Source of the DNA: Microbacterium testaceum StLB037
Lineage (GTDB): Bacteria; Actinomycetota; Actinomycetes; Actinomycetales; Microbacteriaceae
Length of the DNA stretch: 64,000 nucleotides
Reading direction: 5' to 3'
Assembly (NCBI RefSeq): GCF_000202635.1
Contig: NC_015125.1
Coordinates: 2,852,001 to 2,916,000, forward strand
Below the pieces are notes generated by a model. That model was given only the letters and a program-made list of their open reading frames with translations, was not told the origin of the DNA and made no database searches. The position numbers were made by a program, and so were the translations under genes. This document shows positions 44,738-54,574 of the stretch, piece by piece; the first letter of the stretch is position 1, and each line of letters starts with the position of its first letter.

Positions 44738-47403
44738 AGTCGATTCAGGGATACCTCGGTGACGACTACGAGGTCCTCAGCTCGGTCGGACACATCCGCG
44801 ATCTCGCGTCCAAGAAAGAGATCCCGGCCGACAAGAAGGCGGCATACGGCAAGTACTCCATCGACGTCGAGAACGACTTCGACCCCTACTACGTCGTCAA
44901 CGACCGCAAGACCAAGACAGTCGCCGAGCTCAAGCGCGCGCTCAAGACGGCGGACGAAGTCCTGCTGGCCACTGATGGTGACCGCGAGGGCGAAGCCATC
45001 GCGTGGCACCTCCTCGAGGTCCTGAAGCCCAAGGTCCCCGTCCGCCGCATGATCTTCCACGAGATCACGAAAGACGCCATCCGCGAAGCCGCGGAGCACA
45101 CGCGCGACCTCGACGTCTCGCTCGTCGACGCGCAGGAGACCCGTCGCGTCCTCGACCGCCTCTACGGGTGGGACGTCTCGCCGGTCCTCTGGCGCAAGGT
45201 CGGTTCGGGTCGCGAGGGAACGGCGCTCAGCGCGGGCCGCGTCCAGTCCGCCGCCACCCGCATGGTCGTCGAGCGCGAGCGCGAGCGCATGGCGTTCGTC
45301 TCGGCGTCGTACTGGGACGTCGAGGCCCTCGCCTCGCAGGCCGGGTCCTCCTTCACCACGCGTCTGAACCGCCTCGACGGTGCTCCCATCGCGCGCGGTG
45401 GCGACTACGACGACAACGGCCAGCTGAAGAAGGCCGTCGTCGTCCTCGACGAGGCTCAGGCTCGCGCGCTGGCCGATGCCGTCACCGCCGCCGGTCGCGC
45501 GACCGTCGCGAAGGTCGAGGCCAAGCCCGGTACGCGCAGCCCCCGCGCACCCTTCACGACCTCCACGATGCAGCAGGAGGCCGGTCGCAAGCTCTCGATG
45601 AGCGCCAAGCACGCCATGGGCGTCGCTCAGCGGCTCTACGAGAAGGGTTTCATCACCTATATGCGAACCGACTCGGTCGCGCTGTCCGCCCAGGCGATCT
45701 CGGCGGCGCGCGCGCAGGCGGTCTCGCTGTACGGCGACAAGGCCGTTCCGGCCAACCCCCGCGTCTACAAGAGCAAGTCGAAGAACGCCCAGGAGGCGCA
45801 CGAGGCGATCCGTCCCTCGGGGGAGACCTTCCGTACCCCGGCGTCCGTCGCGTCCTCGCTCGATCGCGATGAGCAGAAGCTCTACGACCTCATCTGGAAG
45901 CGCACCGTCGCCAGCCAGATGGCGGATGCCAAGTACGAGACGACGACCGTCACCCTCACCGTCCAGGCGGGGGAGAAGGTCGCCGAGTTCACGGCATCCG
46001 GAACCGTCTACACCTTCAAGGGCTTCCTCGAAGCGTACGAAGAAGGCGCCGACGAGAAGCGCAACGGCCGCGACGCGGACGAGGACCAGTCGCTGCCCGC
46101 GGTCACGGTGGGCGACGAGCTGACCGTGAGCGATGTCGAGCCCAAGGGGCACAGCACCTCGCCGAAGCCGCGTTACACCGAAGCGAGCCTGGTCAAGGCG
46201 CTCGAGGAGAAGGGGATCGGCCGCCCGTCGACCTTCGCCAGCATCATCGGCGTCATCCTCGACCGCGGCTACGTCACCAAGCGCGGTCAGGCACTCGTTC
46301 CGAGCTGGCTCGCCTTCAGCGTGGTTCGTCTGCTCGAGGAGCACTTCGCCGACCTCGTCGACTACGACTTCACTGCGGCCCTCGAAGACGACCTCGATGC
46401 GATCGCCCGCGGCGAGCAGCGTCGTACCGAGTGGCTCAAGGAGTTCTACTTCGGCTCCGACAAGCAGATCGGTCTGCGCCACATCGTCGACAACCTCGGC
46501 GAGATCGACGCTCGCGAGCTGAACTCGACGCGGATCACCGACACCGCCACGCTCCGCTTCGGCAAGTACGGCCCCTACCTCGAGGTCACCGAGCCCGGTG
46601 CCGATCCCGAGGCCAAGCCGCGTATCGTCAACATCCCCGAAGATCTGGCGCCCGACGAGCTCACGCCCGAGAAGGCGCAGGAGCTCATCGACGCCCCCGT
46701 GGCCGGCGACCGTGTGCTGGGGGAGAACCCCGAGAACGGCAAGCTCATCGTCGTGAAGGACGGACGCTTCGGCCCCTACGTCCAGGAGCTCGAGCCCGAG
46801 GAGCCCGAAGAAGTCGACGCCGCCACGGGCGAGGTCATCGAGCAGCCCAAGAAGAAGACGACGAAGAAGGAAGCGGCGCCCAAGCCCCGCACGGCGTCAC
46901 TCTTCCGATCGATGTCGGTCGACACCATCGATCTCGACACGGCGCTGCAGCTCTTGTCCCTCCCGCGCGTCGTGGGCGTCGACCCCGAGTCCGGAGCCGA
47001 GATCACCGCGCAGAACGGCCGGTTCGGGCCTTACCTGAAGAAGGGCACCGACTCCCGGTCTCTCGACGACGAGAAGCAGATCTTCGACATCACGCTCGAG
47101 GAGGCCCTCGCCAAGTACGCCGAGCCCAAGTACGGCGCACGCCGTGCATCCAGTGCCCTGAAGGAGTTCGACGCCGACCCCGTGAGTGGAAAGCCGATCA
47201 AGCTCAAGGACGGTCGCTTCGGCCCGTACGTCACCGATGGGGAGACCAACGCCACGGTGCCCCGCGGCGAAGACGCGATGGCCATCACCTTCGAGCGCGC
47301 GGTCGAGCTCATCGCCGACAAGCGCGCGAAGGGACCGGCACCGAAGAAGACCGCCGCGCGCAAGACGACGACCACGCGCAAGGCCCCGGCGAAGAAGTCG
47401 TGA
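44689..47403 (+). CDS. topA: DNA topoisomerase I
   Basis: It relaxes negative supercoils. The 904 residues have the Toprim domain (KLVIVESPTK, LLATDGDREGEAIAWHL), the active-site Tyr in GFITYMRTDSV, and four C-terminal GRFGPY repeats with a Lys-rich tail (KKTAARKTTTTRKAPAKKS) that is typical of actinobacterial enzymes. GTG 44689 has AAAGGA upstream. It overlaps the Tad gene before it and tmk after it (GTGA). Confidence 0.96.
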   Translation: MANGKKLVIVESPTKMKSIQGYLGDDYEVLSSVGHIRDLASKKEIPADKKAAYGKYSIDVENDFDPYYVVNDRKTKTVAELKRALKTADEVLLATDGDREGEAIAWHLLEVLKPKVPVRRMIFHEITKDAIREAAEHTRDLDVSLVDAQETRRVLDRLYGWDVSPVLWRKVGSGREGTALSAGRVQSAATRMVVERERERMAFVSASYWDVEALASQAGSSFTTRLNRLDGAPIARGGDYDDNGQLKKAVVVLDEAQARALADAVTAAGRATVAKVEAKPGTRSPRAPFTTSTMQQEAGRKLSMSAKHAMGVAQRLYEKGFITYMRTDSVALSAQAISAARAQAVSLYGDKAVPANPRVYKSKSKNAQEAHEAIRPSGETFRTPASVASSLDRDEQKLYDLIWKRTVASQMADAKYETTTVTLTVQAGEKVAEFTASGTVYTFKGFLEAYEEGADEKRNGRDADEDQSLPAVTVGDELTVSDVEPKGHSTSPKPRYTEASLVKALEEKGIGRPSTFASIIGVILDRGYVTKRGQALVPSWLAFSVVRLLEEHFADLVDYDFTAALEDDLDAIARGEQRRTEWLKEFYFGSDKQIGLRHIVDNLGEIDARELNSTRITDTATLRFGKYGPYLEVTEPGADPEAKPRIVNIPEDLAPDELTPEKAQELIDAPVAGDRVLGENPENGKLIVVKDGRFGPYVQELEPEEPEEVDAATGEVIEQPKKKTTKKEAAPKPRTASLFRSMSVDTIDLDTALQLLSLPRVVGVDPESGAEITAQNGRFGPYLKKGTDSRSLDDEKQIFDITLEEALAKYAEPKYGARRASSALKEFDADPVSGKPIKLKDGRFGPYVTDGETNATVPRGEDAMAITFERAVELIADKRAKGPAPKKTAARKTTTTRKAPAKKS

Positions 47404-48074
47404 CCGAGGACCCGACCCGGCCGCCGCGCGCCCCTCGCGCCGCGACGGCCGGGGGCCCCGGTCTCTTCGTGACGTTCGAGGGCGGCGATGGCGCGGGCAA
47501 GACCACTCAGGCCGCACTGCTCGAGGCGTGGCTCCGCGAGAACGGTCGCGAGGTCGTGCGCACGCGTGAGCCCGGGGGCACCGAGGTGGGCGTCCTCGTG
47601 CGGGACATCGTGCTGCACCACCGCGGCGACATCGCGCCACGCGCCGAAGCCCTGCTGTACGCCGCCGATCGGGCGCACCACATCGAGACCGTGGTGCGAC
47701 CCGCGATCTCGCGGGGAGACGTCGTCATCCAGGATCGGTACCTGGACTCCTCGGTCGCGTACCAGGGGGCCGGGAGAGTGCTCGACGCCGACGACATCCG
47801 CGACCTGTCGCTCTGGGCGACGGGCGGGCTGCTGCCCGACCTGACCGTGCTCCTCGACCTCGATCCCGCCGCGGCCCGTTCCCGGCTCGACGCCGACGAG
47901 AAGCCGTTCGACCGGCTCGAGGCGGAGAAGGGCGAGTTCCACACCCGGGTCCGCGACGGCTTCCTCGCGCTCGCCGCGGCCGAACCCGAGCGTTTCATCG
48001 TGCTCGACGCGCGTCAGCCCGTGCCCGAACTCGCGGACCGTGTCCGCGAGGCCGTGGCATCCCGTCTCTCCTGA
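47400..48074 (+). CDS. tmk: Thymidylate kinase
   Basis: It converts dTMP to dTDP. The 224 residues have the P-loop FEGGDGAGKTTQ, the TREPGGT motif, DRYLDSSVAYQGAGR and LDLDPAAARSR. A ~20-residue Pro/Arg/Ala N-terminal stretch before the domain depends on the coupled GTG 47400 start. Confidence 0.95.
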   Translation: MTEDPTRPPRAPRAATAGGPGLFVTFEGGDGAGKTTQAALLEAWLRENGREVVRTREPGGTEVGVLVRDIVLHHRGDIAPRAEALLYAADRAHHIETVVRPAISRGDVVIQDRYLDSSVAYQGAGRVLDADDIRDLSLWATGGLLPDLTVLLDLDPAAARSRLDADEKPFDRLEAEKGEFHTRVRDGFLALAAAEPERFIVLDARQPVPELADRVREAVASRLS

Positions 48075-48086
48075 CGACAGACCGTC

Positions 48087-48121
48087 CCGGTTCTCGCGGG
48101 TGACGCCCGAGCGAGGACCGG
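48087..48121 (+). terminator. Hairpin after tmk
   Basis: An 11-bp inverted repeat with one mismatch (48087-48097 with 48111-48121) lies 13 bases after the stop. There is no T-tract. Confidence 0.4.
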
Positions 48122-48210
48122 TGCTTCCGGGGCCGCGAGGACAGTGGGGCGACGCCGATTCCGTCGTCCGCGCACAGCGGATCGCCAGCGGCGGTGTCGG
48201 AACCCCCGTC

Positions 48211-48216
48211 TAGGGT
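48211..48216 (+). promoter_or_regulatory. -10 box of holB, leaderless start
   Basis: TAGGGT stands exactly seven bases before ATG 48224, without a separate ribosome site at normal spacing. Confidence 0.55.
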
Positions 48217-48223
48217 GGAACGC

Positions 48224-49402
48224 ATGCCCGCCGTGCTGGACTCTTCTCCCGACGTCGCCGTTCCCGCGCCGTTCCCCTGGGACGCGGTGTGGGGTCAGCC
48301 CGAGGCCGTCGAGACGCTTCGGGCTGCGGCATCCGACCCCGCGGCTCTCGCGCACGCGTGGCTCATCACGGGGCCTCCCGGGTCGGGCCGGTCCACGCTC
48401 GCGTACGCGTTCGCGGCGGCGCTCATCGCCGAGCCGGGCGACGAACACGCGCAGCGTCAGGTGATCGCGCGCACGCACCCCGACCTCACGGCCCTGCGCA
48501 CCGAGCAGGTCGTCATCCGCATCGACGAAGCCCGCCGCCTCGTCGAACGCGCCTCGTTCGCACCGTCGCTCGGGCGGCACCGCGTGATCGTCGTCGAAGA
48601 CGCCGATCGCATGGCCGAACGCACCTCGAACGTTCTCCTGAAGGCCCTCGAGGAGCCGCCTGAGCAGACCGTATGGGTGCTCTGCGCACCGAGCGACGCC
48701 GATCTGCTGCCCACCATCCGGTCGCGCGTGCGCGTGCTGCGCCTGCGCGAGCCCTCCGTCTCCGATGTCGCGGCCCTGATCGTCGAGCGCACGGGCGTCG
48801 CGCCCGACGTCGCCGAAGAATCGGCCCGCCACGCCCAGCGCCACATCGGCATGGCCCAGCGCCTCGCGACCGACGACGACGCGCGGGCGCGCCGCGCCGA
48901 GACACTCGCGGCGGTGCTCGGCGTCCGTGGCATCGGTGACGCGGTCGAGGTCGCCGGACGTATCGTCCGCCTCGCGACCGACGACGCCAAAGCGCTGACC
49001 GCCACCCGTGACGAAGAGGAGCGCCGCAATCTGCTGCGCATGCTCGGCGTCGCCGAGGGGGCGGCGGTCCCGCCGTCCGTCCGCGGACAGGTCAACGCCC
49101 TCGAGGACGACCAGAAGCGCCGCGCCACCCGGAGTCTGCGCGACGGGATCGACCGCGTGCTCACCGACCTGCAGTCGCTCTTCCGCGATGTCGTCATGCT
49201 GCAGTTCGGTCGCGACACCGACCTCGTCAACAGCGAGCGCAGCGATGACCTCCGCGCGCTCGCCGCGGAGTGGTCGACGGCGCGCACGCTGGGGGTGCTG
49301 GACCGCATCTCCGATACTCGTCGCAACCTCGAGCAGAACGCGGCACCTCTTCTCGCGCTCGAGAGTCTGTTGATCACCGTCGCCGACGGGTCGGCCCCGT
49401 GA
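48224..49402 (+). CDS. holB: DNA polymerase III delta' subunit
   Basis: This clamp-loader subunit has 392 residues with GQPEAVETLRAAASDPAALAHAWLITGPPGSGRST, TEQVVIRIDEARRLVERASFAPSLGRHRVIVVEDADRM, ERTSNVLLKALEEPPEQTVWVL and TIRSRVRVLRLREP. The P-loop is degenerate in its last residues (GPPGSGRST with Arg for Lys), as expected for the non-hydrolysing delta' subunit. The usual zinc Cys cluster is absent. tmk-holB is a common pairing. Confidence 0.92.
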   Translation: MPAVLDSSPDVAVPAPFPWDAVWGQPEAVETLRAAASDPAALAHAWLITGPPGSGRSTLAYAFAAALIAEPGDEHAQRQVIARTHPDLTALRTEQVVIRIDEARRLVERASFAPSLGRHRVIVVEDADRMAERTSNVLLKALEEPPEQTVWVLCAPSDADLLPTIRSRVRVLRLREPSVSDVAALIVERTGVAPDVAEESARHAQRHIGMAQRLATDDDARARRAETLAAVLGVRGIGDAVEVAGRIVRLATDDAKALTATRDEEERRNLLRMLGVAEGAAVPPSVRGQVNALEDDQKRRATRSLRDGIDRVLTDLQSLFRDVVMLQFGRDTDLVNSERSDDLRALAAEWSTARTLGVLDRISDTRRNLEQNAAPLLALESLLITVADGSAP

Positions 49403-50955
49403 ACGCGCGGCGTCTGAACGCGCGGCGTCGTCTCGTCGCGCTGGTCGCTGGTCTGGCCACCGCGGTCCTCGCCCTCTCCGGCTGTCTTTACGCCCAGATC
49501 CCGCCCGCAGCACCCGCTCCTGGCCCCTCGCTCGCCCCGCAGACCGACGGCATCTCCGAGGAGCTGCTCCCGTACTACTCGCAGGCTCTGGCTTGGCAGG
49601 AGTGCGGCACCGGTCTCGACTGCGCGACGGTGACGGCTCCGCGCGACTACAGCGATCCCTCGAAGGGCGACCTGCAGCTCGCCGTCGTGCGCCACCGGGC
49701 GAGCTCCGGAAAGCCGCTGGGCTCACTCCTGACGAATCCCGGAGGCCCCGGCGCGAGCGGGGTCGCTCTCGTGAAGTCGTCGCTGTCGATCCTCGTCGAC
49801 CAGAAGCTCTCCGACGCCTACGACGTGATCGGCTTCGATCCGCGCGGTGTCGGCGAGTCGACGGCCGTCAGCTGCTACGACGCGAAGGGTCTCGACAGCT
49901 ACTTCTACGACATCCCGCCGGGCGCGCGGGGCAGCGCGGAGCGGGAGCAGGCGCTGAACGAGCGCGCCGCCGCCTTCGCCCAGGCGTGCAACGCGAACAG
50001 CGACGGCATCCTGCCCTACATCAGCACCGAGAACTCGGCGCGCGACATGGATCTGCTGCGGGCGGTGCTCGGCGACCCGAAGCTGAACTACCTGGGCTTC
50101 TCGTACGGTTCCTTCCTCGGCACCGTCTACGCCGGGCTGTTCCCCGAGCGCGTCGGACGCATGGTGCTCGACGGGGGAATCGACCCCACCCTGTCGCAGA
50201 CCGACTCCTCGATCGGGCAGGCCGAGGGCTTCGAGCAGTCGCTGCGCGCGTTCATGGCGAATTGCCTCACGACCTCCGACTGCCCCTACAGCGGCTCGGT
50301 CGATGACGCGATGGCCGACCTCGCGGCGACGCTCGCCCGTGTCGACGCCCGCCCGATCACGGCCGGCGACGGGCGTCAACTCGGGGGAGACACCCTAATG
50401 ACGGCGATCGTGGCCGCGCTCTACAGCGAAGACAGCTGGCCCTACCTGCGATCGGCGCTGTCCGACGTCGGCAACGGCCGCGCCGACGTCGCGTTCCAGC
50501 TCGCCGACTTCTACAACGATCGACAGGGCGGGCGCTACGCCAGCAACACGATGGAAGCCTTCATCGCGTACAACTGCATGGATTACCCGGACGAGGGATC
50601 GGATGCCGATGACGCGGCGTACCGTCAGCGTCTGGCCGAGGTCGCCCCGACGACGGCACCGTACTGGGAGGGCGTCGATGTGTGTGCCTCCTGGCCCGCA
50701 CCGCCCACCGGCACGCGCGGTGCCATCACCGCCGAGGGCTCTCCGCCCATCGTCGTGATCGGAACGACGGGCGACCCCGCCACCCCGTATGTGGGTGCCC
50801 AACGGCTCGCCGAACAGCTCTCCGACGGTGTGCTGATCACGAACGTCGGGGAAGGCCACCTCGGCTACAACAAGGGCAAGGCGTGCGTGAACGACGCCGT
50901 CGACGACTACCTCATCGACGGCACGGTGCCCGAGGACGGTCTGCGCTGCGAGTGA
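49399..50955 (+). CDS. Secreted alpha/beta-hydrolase lipoprotein, tripeptidyl aminopeptidase type
   Basis: The 518-residue protein has a signal peptide with lipobox LALSGC, so it is attached to the outer face of the membrane. The hydrolase core shows the oxyanion region [20 protein letters not shown], the nucleophile elbow GFSYGSFLG, the acid in [10 protein letters not shown] and the His in GEGHLGY; the TAP-like C-terminal domain is present. It releases short peptides in Streptomyces relatives. GTG 49399 overlaps the holB stop (GTGA). Confidence 0.9.
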   Translation: MNARRLNARRRLVALVAGLATAVLALSGCLYAQIPPAAPAPGPSLAPQTDGISEELLPYYSQALAWQECGTGLDCATVTAPRDYSDPSKGDLQLAVVRHRASSGKPLGSLLTNPGGPGASGVALVKSSLSILVDQKLSDAYDVIGFDPRGVGESTAVSCYDAKGLDSYFYDIPPGARGSAEREQALNERAAAFAQACNANSDGILPYISTENSARDMDLLRAVLGDPKLNYLGFSYGSFLGTVYAGLFPERVGRMVLDGGIDPTLSQTDSSIGQAEGFEQSLRAFMANCLTTSDCPYSGSVDDAMADLAATLARVDARPITAGDGRQLGGDTLMTAIVAALYSEDSWPYLRSALSDVGNGRADVAFQLADFYNDRQGGRYASNTMEAFIAYNCMDYPDEGSDADDAAYRQRLAEVAPTTAPYWEGVDVCASWPAPPTGTRGAITAEGSPPIVVIGTTGDPATPYVGAQRLAEQLSDGVLITNVGEGHLGYNKGKACVNDAVDDYLIDGTVPEDGLRCE

Positions 50956-50998
50956 GAGCCGTACCCCCTCGAGGGCCCGGCGCCACCGTCCCGCCGCC

Positions 50999-51004
50999 TA
51001 GGCT
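50999..51004 (+). promoter_or_regulatory. -10 box of deoC
   Basis: TAGGCT lies 28 bases before the deoC ribosome-site region start codon, giving a short leader with GAAGGAG. Confidence 0.5.
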
Positions 51005-51032
51005 GTTCACGTCCCACCCCGAAGGAGTCCCC

Positions 51033-51704
51033 ATGACCGCGCCCGTCACCGACCTGGCTCGTTACATCGACCACACGCTGCTCAAGCCCGAGGCCACGCG
51101 CGCCGACGTCGAGCGCGTCATCGCCGAGGGGGCCGAGCTGGGCACGTACAGCGTGTGCCTGTCCCCGTCGTTCCTCCCGGTCGAGGTGCCCGCGGGGCTC
51201 AAGGTCGCCGTCGTCTGCGGCTTCCCGAGCGGCAAGCACCACGCCGAGGTCAAGGCGGCCGAGGCCGCGCTGGCCGTGGCTCAGGGCGCCGACGAGATCG
51301 ACATGGTCATCGACGTGGGCGCGGCGATCGAGGGACGCTACGAGGTCGTCGAGACCGAGATCCGCGCCGTGCGGACGGCCGCTCCCGCTCCGACGGTCCT
51401 CAAGGTCATCATCGAGTCGGCGGCGCTCTCCGACGACGCGATCGTCGCGGTGTGCGAGGCGGCCGTCGCCGCCGGGGCCGACTTCGTGAAGACCTCCACG
51501 GGGTTCCACCCCGCCGGTGGGGCCAGCGTGCACGCGGTGGAACTCATGAAGCGCACGGTCGGCGACCGCGCCGAGGTCAAGGCATCCGGAGGCATCCGCA
51601 CCCGCGCGGCGGCCGAAGAGATGGTCGCAGCCGGCGCCACCCGACTGGGCCTGTCGTCGAGTCGCGACATCCTCGCGGACCGCTCGGCGACCGGCGACTA
51701 CTGA
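51033..51704 (+). CDS. deoC: Deoxyribose-phosphate aldolase
   Basis: It splits deoxyribose 5-phosphate into glyceraldehyde 3-phosphate and acetaldehyde. The 223 residues include [40 protein letters not shown] and the Schiff-base Lys in DFVKTSTGF, then [16 protein letters not shown] precedes ATG 51033. Confidence 0.96.
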   Translation: MTAPVTDLARYIDHTLLKPEATRADVERVIAEGAELGTYSVCLSPSFLPVEVPAGLKVAVVCGFPSGKHHAEVKAAEAALAVAQGADEIDMVIDVGAAIEGRYEVVETEIRAVRTAAPAPTVLKVIIESAALSDDAIVAVCEAAVAAGADFVKTSTGFHPAGGASVHAVELMKRTVGDRAEVKASGGIRTRAAAEEMVAAGATRLGLSSSRDILADRSATGDY

Positions 51705-51746
51705 CGCGTACAACCCGACGCGTACGACGTGACGCGCTGGAGCATG

Positions 51747-51752
51747 TAAGAT
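51747..51752 (+). promoter_or_regulatory. -10 box of tRNA-Thr
   Basis: TAAGAT lies 30 bases before the mature 5' end of tRNA-Thr. Confidence 0.5.
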
Positions 51753-51781
51753 CGATGATCGTGCACGCGACAGCGCGCACA

Positions 51782-51857
51782 CGCCGCCTTAGCTCAGACG
51801 GCAGAGCGATTCACTCGTAATGAATAGGTCAAGGGTTCGATTCCCTTAGGCGGCTCC
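51782..51857 (+). tRNA. tRNA-Thr (anticodon CGT), CCA encoded
   Basis: The 73-base body has acceptor stem GCCGCCT/AGGCGGC with discriminator T, a D-arm with AGCTCAGACGGCAGAGC, an anticodon loop CTCGTAA with CGT at 51815-51817, a T-arm with GGGTTCGATTCCC, and CCA at 51855-51857. Confidence 0.96.
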
Positions 51858-51860
51858 ACA

Positions 51861-51890
51861 CAGAAGGCCCGGGATCATCCCCGGGCCTTC
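51861..51890. terminator. Bidirectional hairpin between tRNA-Thr and the Tat-exported protein gene
   Basis: A 12-bp perfect stem (51861-51872 with 51879-51890) and a six-base loop start three bases after the tRNA and end six bases before the stop of the convergent gene. Confidence 0.75.
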
Positions 51891-51896
51891 TGCCGT

Positions 51897-53348
51897 TCAC
51901 GGCAACGTCGGCGCCGGGGGTGCCGTCGCCTCGGGAACCTCGACGTCGGGCCCCTTCGGTGCGCGAGGATCCTCGGGCGCGGAGCCGCGCCGCGCGTTCG
52001 AGTCCGCGGCATCCCTGTCGGCTTCGCTCTTCTCCTCCTCGACGAGGATCGGGTGCGCTTCGGCGTACGAGTCGTGCCGAATGCCGGTCACCTGCCAGGA
52101 CACTTTCACGCCGCCCCGGTCCGAGCGGATCTCGAACGCGTTGCCCTCGACCTCTCGCGAGATCGCGACCTGCGCGAAGTCGCCGATGACGGTGAGCTGG
52201 TAACGGGGATCGCGGTTCAACGCCTCGAAGTAGTCGGGGAGGCTGACGGTCGCGCGCCCGGCGTCGTCGGTGACGACCGTGCCGTTGTAGACGTTCATCA
52301 TGTCGGGCGATTCGACGAACGAGTGCGAGAGCCACTTGTTGTCGGGATCGAGGGGGTGGTCGATCCGGAACGACCCCGCGCTCTTGCTGAGCGTGCCGTT
52401 GACGTGCACGCGTCCCTGCGCGAACATCGCGTAGCCGTCCGGGCTCGAGGTCGTGCCGTACACGCCGTAGTTCTGTCCGGACGTCGCCGTGGCGGCCCCG
52501 TACAGACCCCACGCCGTCCCCTGGCCCCAGACGCCGACGTAGGCGGAGTCACCGCGGACGCCTGCCGTGGCGCCGCCGCTGCCGTACACGGAGTACTGCC
52601 CGCCCTCGGCGAGCAACGCCTGCGCGGTGTTCGAGACGGATGCCTGGGCGTGGATGCCGATCCGCCCGGTGCCGCGGACACCGACGCCGGAGTCGATGTT
52701 GGTGTTGGCGCCCAGAACCGCGGTGGCACCCGCTGTCGAGCCGTAGACGCCGGTGGGGCCCGAGAAATAGCCGCCGACGTTGCCGTTGCCGATGACGCCG
52801 TAGTTCGTGGAGGTCCCGAGCACCCCGCCGGAGGGGCCCGAGGCGATGACGCCGTAGTAGTTCGTCGACGTCGCCTGGAGCGCGGCGGCGGACGTCGAGC
52901 GCAGGTCCGCGCCGAGTCCGCTCTGGGACTGGCCGAAGAGAGCTGTGCCCGCCTTGGCGGTCGCGGAGACGGCTCGCGAGGTCGTGCCCCCGCTCGTGGT
53001 GGCGCGGACGGCCGTGCCGCTCGTCACCACCTGGAGCTTGGCATCGGGTGCGGTGCTTCCGATGCCGACGTTCCCGTTCGCGGCGACCCGCATGCGCTCG
53101 GAGACGGCCGAACTCGTCGATGAGTACGTCTTGAAGATCAGGGGCGCTCCCGCGTTCGTCGGGCCGAGGAAGTTCGAGCCGTTGCTCGAGACGCCGGAGT
53201 TGCCTCCGAGCGCCCAGGCGGTGGTGCCGGGGGCCGCGGCGGCGGGCGTCGAAGCCGCGGTGGCGGCGACCACTCCGGCGGCACCGGCCACCGCCGTGGT
53301 GAACAGGGCCCGACGCGGAAGGCCGGAGGAAGCGGGGGGTGTGGGCAT
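51897..53348 (-). CDS. Tat-exported Gly-rich repeat protein with conserved C-terminal domain
   Basis: The 483-residue protein begins with a twin-Arg signal (LPRRALFTTAVAGAAGVVAATAA, ending AAAAP). NGNVGIGSTAPDAKLQV resembles tail-fibre head modules. Residues ~130-340 are Gly/aromatic repeats (YGVI.G, GVYGST, GVRGTG, GVWGQG, GVYGTT) that suggest a beta-helix. Residues ~345-455 (SFRIDHPLDPDNKWLSHSFVESPDMMNVYNG, VTGIRHDSYAEAHPILVEEEKS) match a domain I know from many bacterial secreted proteins without defined function. A Pro/acidic tail ends it. GGAG precedes ATG 53348. Confidence 0.8.
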   Translation of the reverse strand: MPTPPASSGLPRRALFTTAVAGAAGVVAATAASTPAAAAPGTTAWALGGNSGVSSNGSNFLGPTNAGAPLIFKTYSSTSSAVSERMRVAANGNVGIGSTAPDAKLQVVTSGTAVRATTSGGTTSRAVSATAKAGTALFGQSQSGLGADLRSTSAAALQATSTNYYGVIASGPSGGVLGTSTNYGVIGNGNVGGYFSGPTGVYGSTAGATAVLGANTNIDSGVGVRGTGRIGIHAQASVSNTAQALLAEGGQYSVYGSGGATAGVRGDSAYVGVWGQGTAWGLYGAATATSGQNYGVYGTTSSPDGYAMFAQGRVHVNGTLSKSAGSFRIDHPLDPDNKWLSHSFVESPDMMNVYNGTVVTDDAGRATVSLPDYFEALNRDPRYQLTVIGDFAQVAISREVEGNAFEIRSDRGGVKVSWQVTGIRHDSYAEAHPILVEEEKSEADRDAADSNARRGSAPEDPRAPKGPDVEVPEATAPPAPTLP

Positions 53349-53529
53349 GGAGATCTCCAGTCAGGGGGCTCGAACGGGACGCGGCTGGGGGCGACGCTAG
53401 GGGCGCGCTCTCCTCGTCGACAAGAGGGGTTCGGCGGATTCTCCCGTCTCGGTCCCTCGTCGTCGAAGCATCGCCCGGTGCGGGCGGCGGCGCCGTCGTA
53501 CTCTCGGGATCACACCCTCGGGAGACCGT

Positions 53530-54069
53530 ATGACCCTCGCCCCCGCACTTCTCCGCCGCATCCGGTTCTGTCTCGCCGTGGTCGTCCTCGGACTCCTCGT
53601 CAGCGGGGTGACCGCCTTCCCGCTGCGCGAGGAGCTCTCCTTCGCCCGCGACGTGCTGGCGCAGCTGAACGTGGGTTCGGTCCTTCCCGGAGCGGTGTGG
53701 TGGGTGAACCACGTCGCCGAGGGACTGGACGCCACCGCCGAGGCGTACCCGTTCATCGCCTACGGCACCGACTGGCTGGCGTTCGCCCACCTCCTCATCG
53801 CCGCGGCCTTCGTCGGACCGCTCGTCGATCCCGTGCGAAACGTCTGGGTGATCGTGTGGGGACTCCTCGCGTGCGCGGGGATCATCCCGCTCGCGGCCAT
53901 CGCGGGGGCGGTGCGCGGGCTGCCCCTGGGGTGGCAACTGATCGACATGTCGTTCGGTGTGGTCGCCGCGGTGCCGCTCGTCCTCGCGCTGATCTGGACA
54001 CGCCGCCTCGCGCGCGGCATCCCTCCGGCGAATCCCGTCCGACCGGAGCCCCGGGAGGCTGCCCGCTAG
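53530..54069 (+). CDS. Four-helix membrane protein of unknown function
   Basis: The 179-residue protein has hydrophobic segments at ~12-30, ~82-100, ~105-130 and ~138-157 and an Arg/Pro-rich tail. GGGAGA precedes ATG 53530, and a TACTCT -10 box lies at 53499-53504. I do not recognise the family. It may be cotranscribed with the next small membrane gene, although a TAGGCT box overlaps its own stop codon. Confidence 0.75.
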   Translation: MTLAPALLRRIRFCLAVVVLGLLVSGVTAFPLREELSFARDVLAQLNVGSVLPGAVWWVNHVAEGLDATAEAYPFIAYGTDWLAFAHLLIAAAFVGPLVDPVRNVWVIVWGLLACAGIIPLAAIAGAVRGLPLGWQLIDMSFGVVAAVPLVLALIWTRRLARGIPPANPVRPEPREAAR

Positions 54070-54138
54070 GCTGACGGCACCCGTTCCGCCGTCGCGCGGC
54101 GGCGTCCCTCCCCGTCCGCGTCACCCGCAGGAGTACCC

Positions 54139-54534
54139 GTGTCGAACGCCCTCGATGCCGTCATCGAGATCTTCACGTGGGTGGGGTTGGGTGGCGGAGC
54201 GCTGCTCGCCATCGTCGCCGTCGTGCTTCTCCTCGCCGACGGGACGTGGCTTCCCGCTCGTGCGGTGGTCGAGGAGGTCGACGGCGGTCGCGTGGTGCGC
54301 TGGTTCGACGACCAGGGCGGGGTCAACGAGGCGCCGCTGTCCGCCCACGACGACGCGAAGATCGGTGCCGCCGACATGGCCGACATCTTCTTCCGCCGGG
54401 GGAGCGCGCACCGGATGCGGCTCTCGCGGTCGTCGCCCCTGGTGAGGTTCGTCTCTCTGCTCTCGGCGGGGATCCTCGGACTCGGGCTCGTCGCCTTCGT
54501 GCTGTCGATCGTGGTCCTGTTCGCCCGGGGGTGA
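54139..54534 (+). CDS. Small membrane protein of unknown function
   Basis: The 131-residue protein has one hydrophobic segment at each end (~8-35 and ~102-128) with a soluble ~65-residue loop rich in acidic residues (VVEEVDGGRVVRWFDDQGGVNEAPLS, DDAKIGAADMADIFFRRGS). AGGAG precedes GTG 54139. A TAGGCT box (54067-54072) overlaps the stop codon of the gene before it and may be its promoter. No family recognised. Confidence 0.75.
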   Translation: MSNALDAVIEIFTWVGLGGGALLAIVAVVLLLADGTWLPARAVVEEVDGGRVVRWFDDQGGVNEAPLSAHDDAKIGAADMADIFFRRGSAHRMRLSRSSPLVRFVSLLSAGILGLGLVAFVLSIVVLFARG

Positions 54535-54554
54535 CGACTGGCGCGAAAGCTATG

Positions 54555-54573
54555 TCGCTAGATAAGCTAGCGA
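54555..54573 (+). promoter_or_regulatory. Leaderless promoter with palindromic operator before the MMPL gene
   Basis: TCGCTAG (54555-54561) and CTAGCGA (54567-54573) flank ATAAG. GATAAG (54561-54566), the likely -10 box, is embedded in the palindrome and ends eight bases before ATG 54575. A repressor bound here would block transcription completely. This layout is typical of TetR-family control. Confidence 0.6.
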
Positions 54574-54574
54574 T

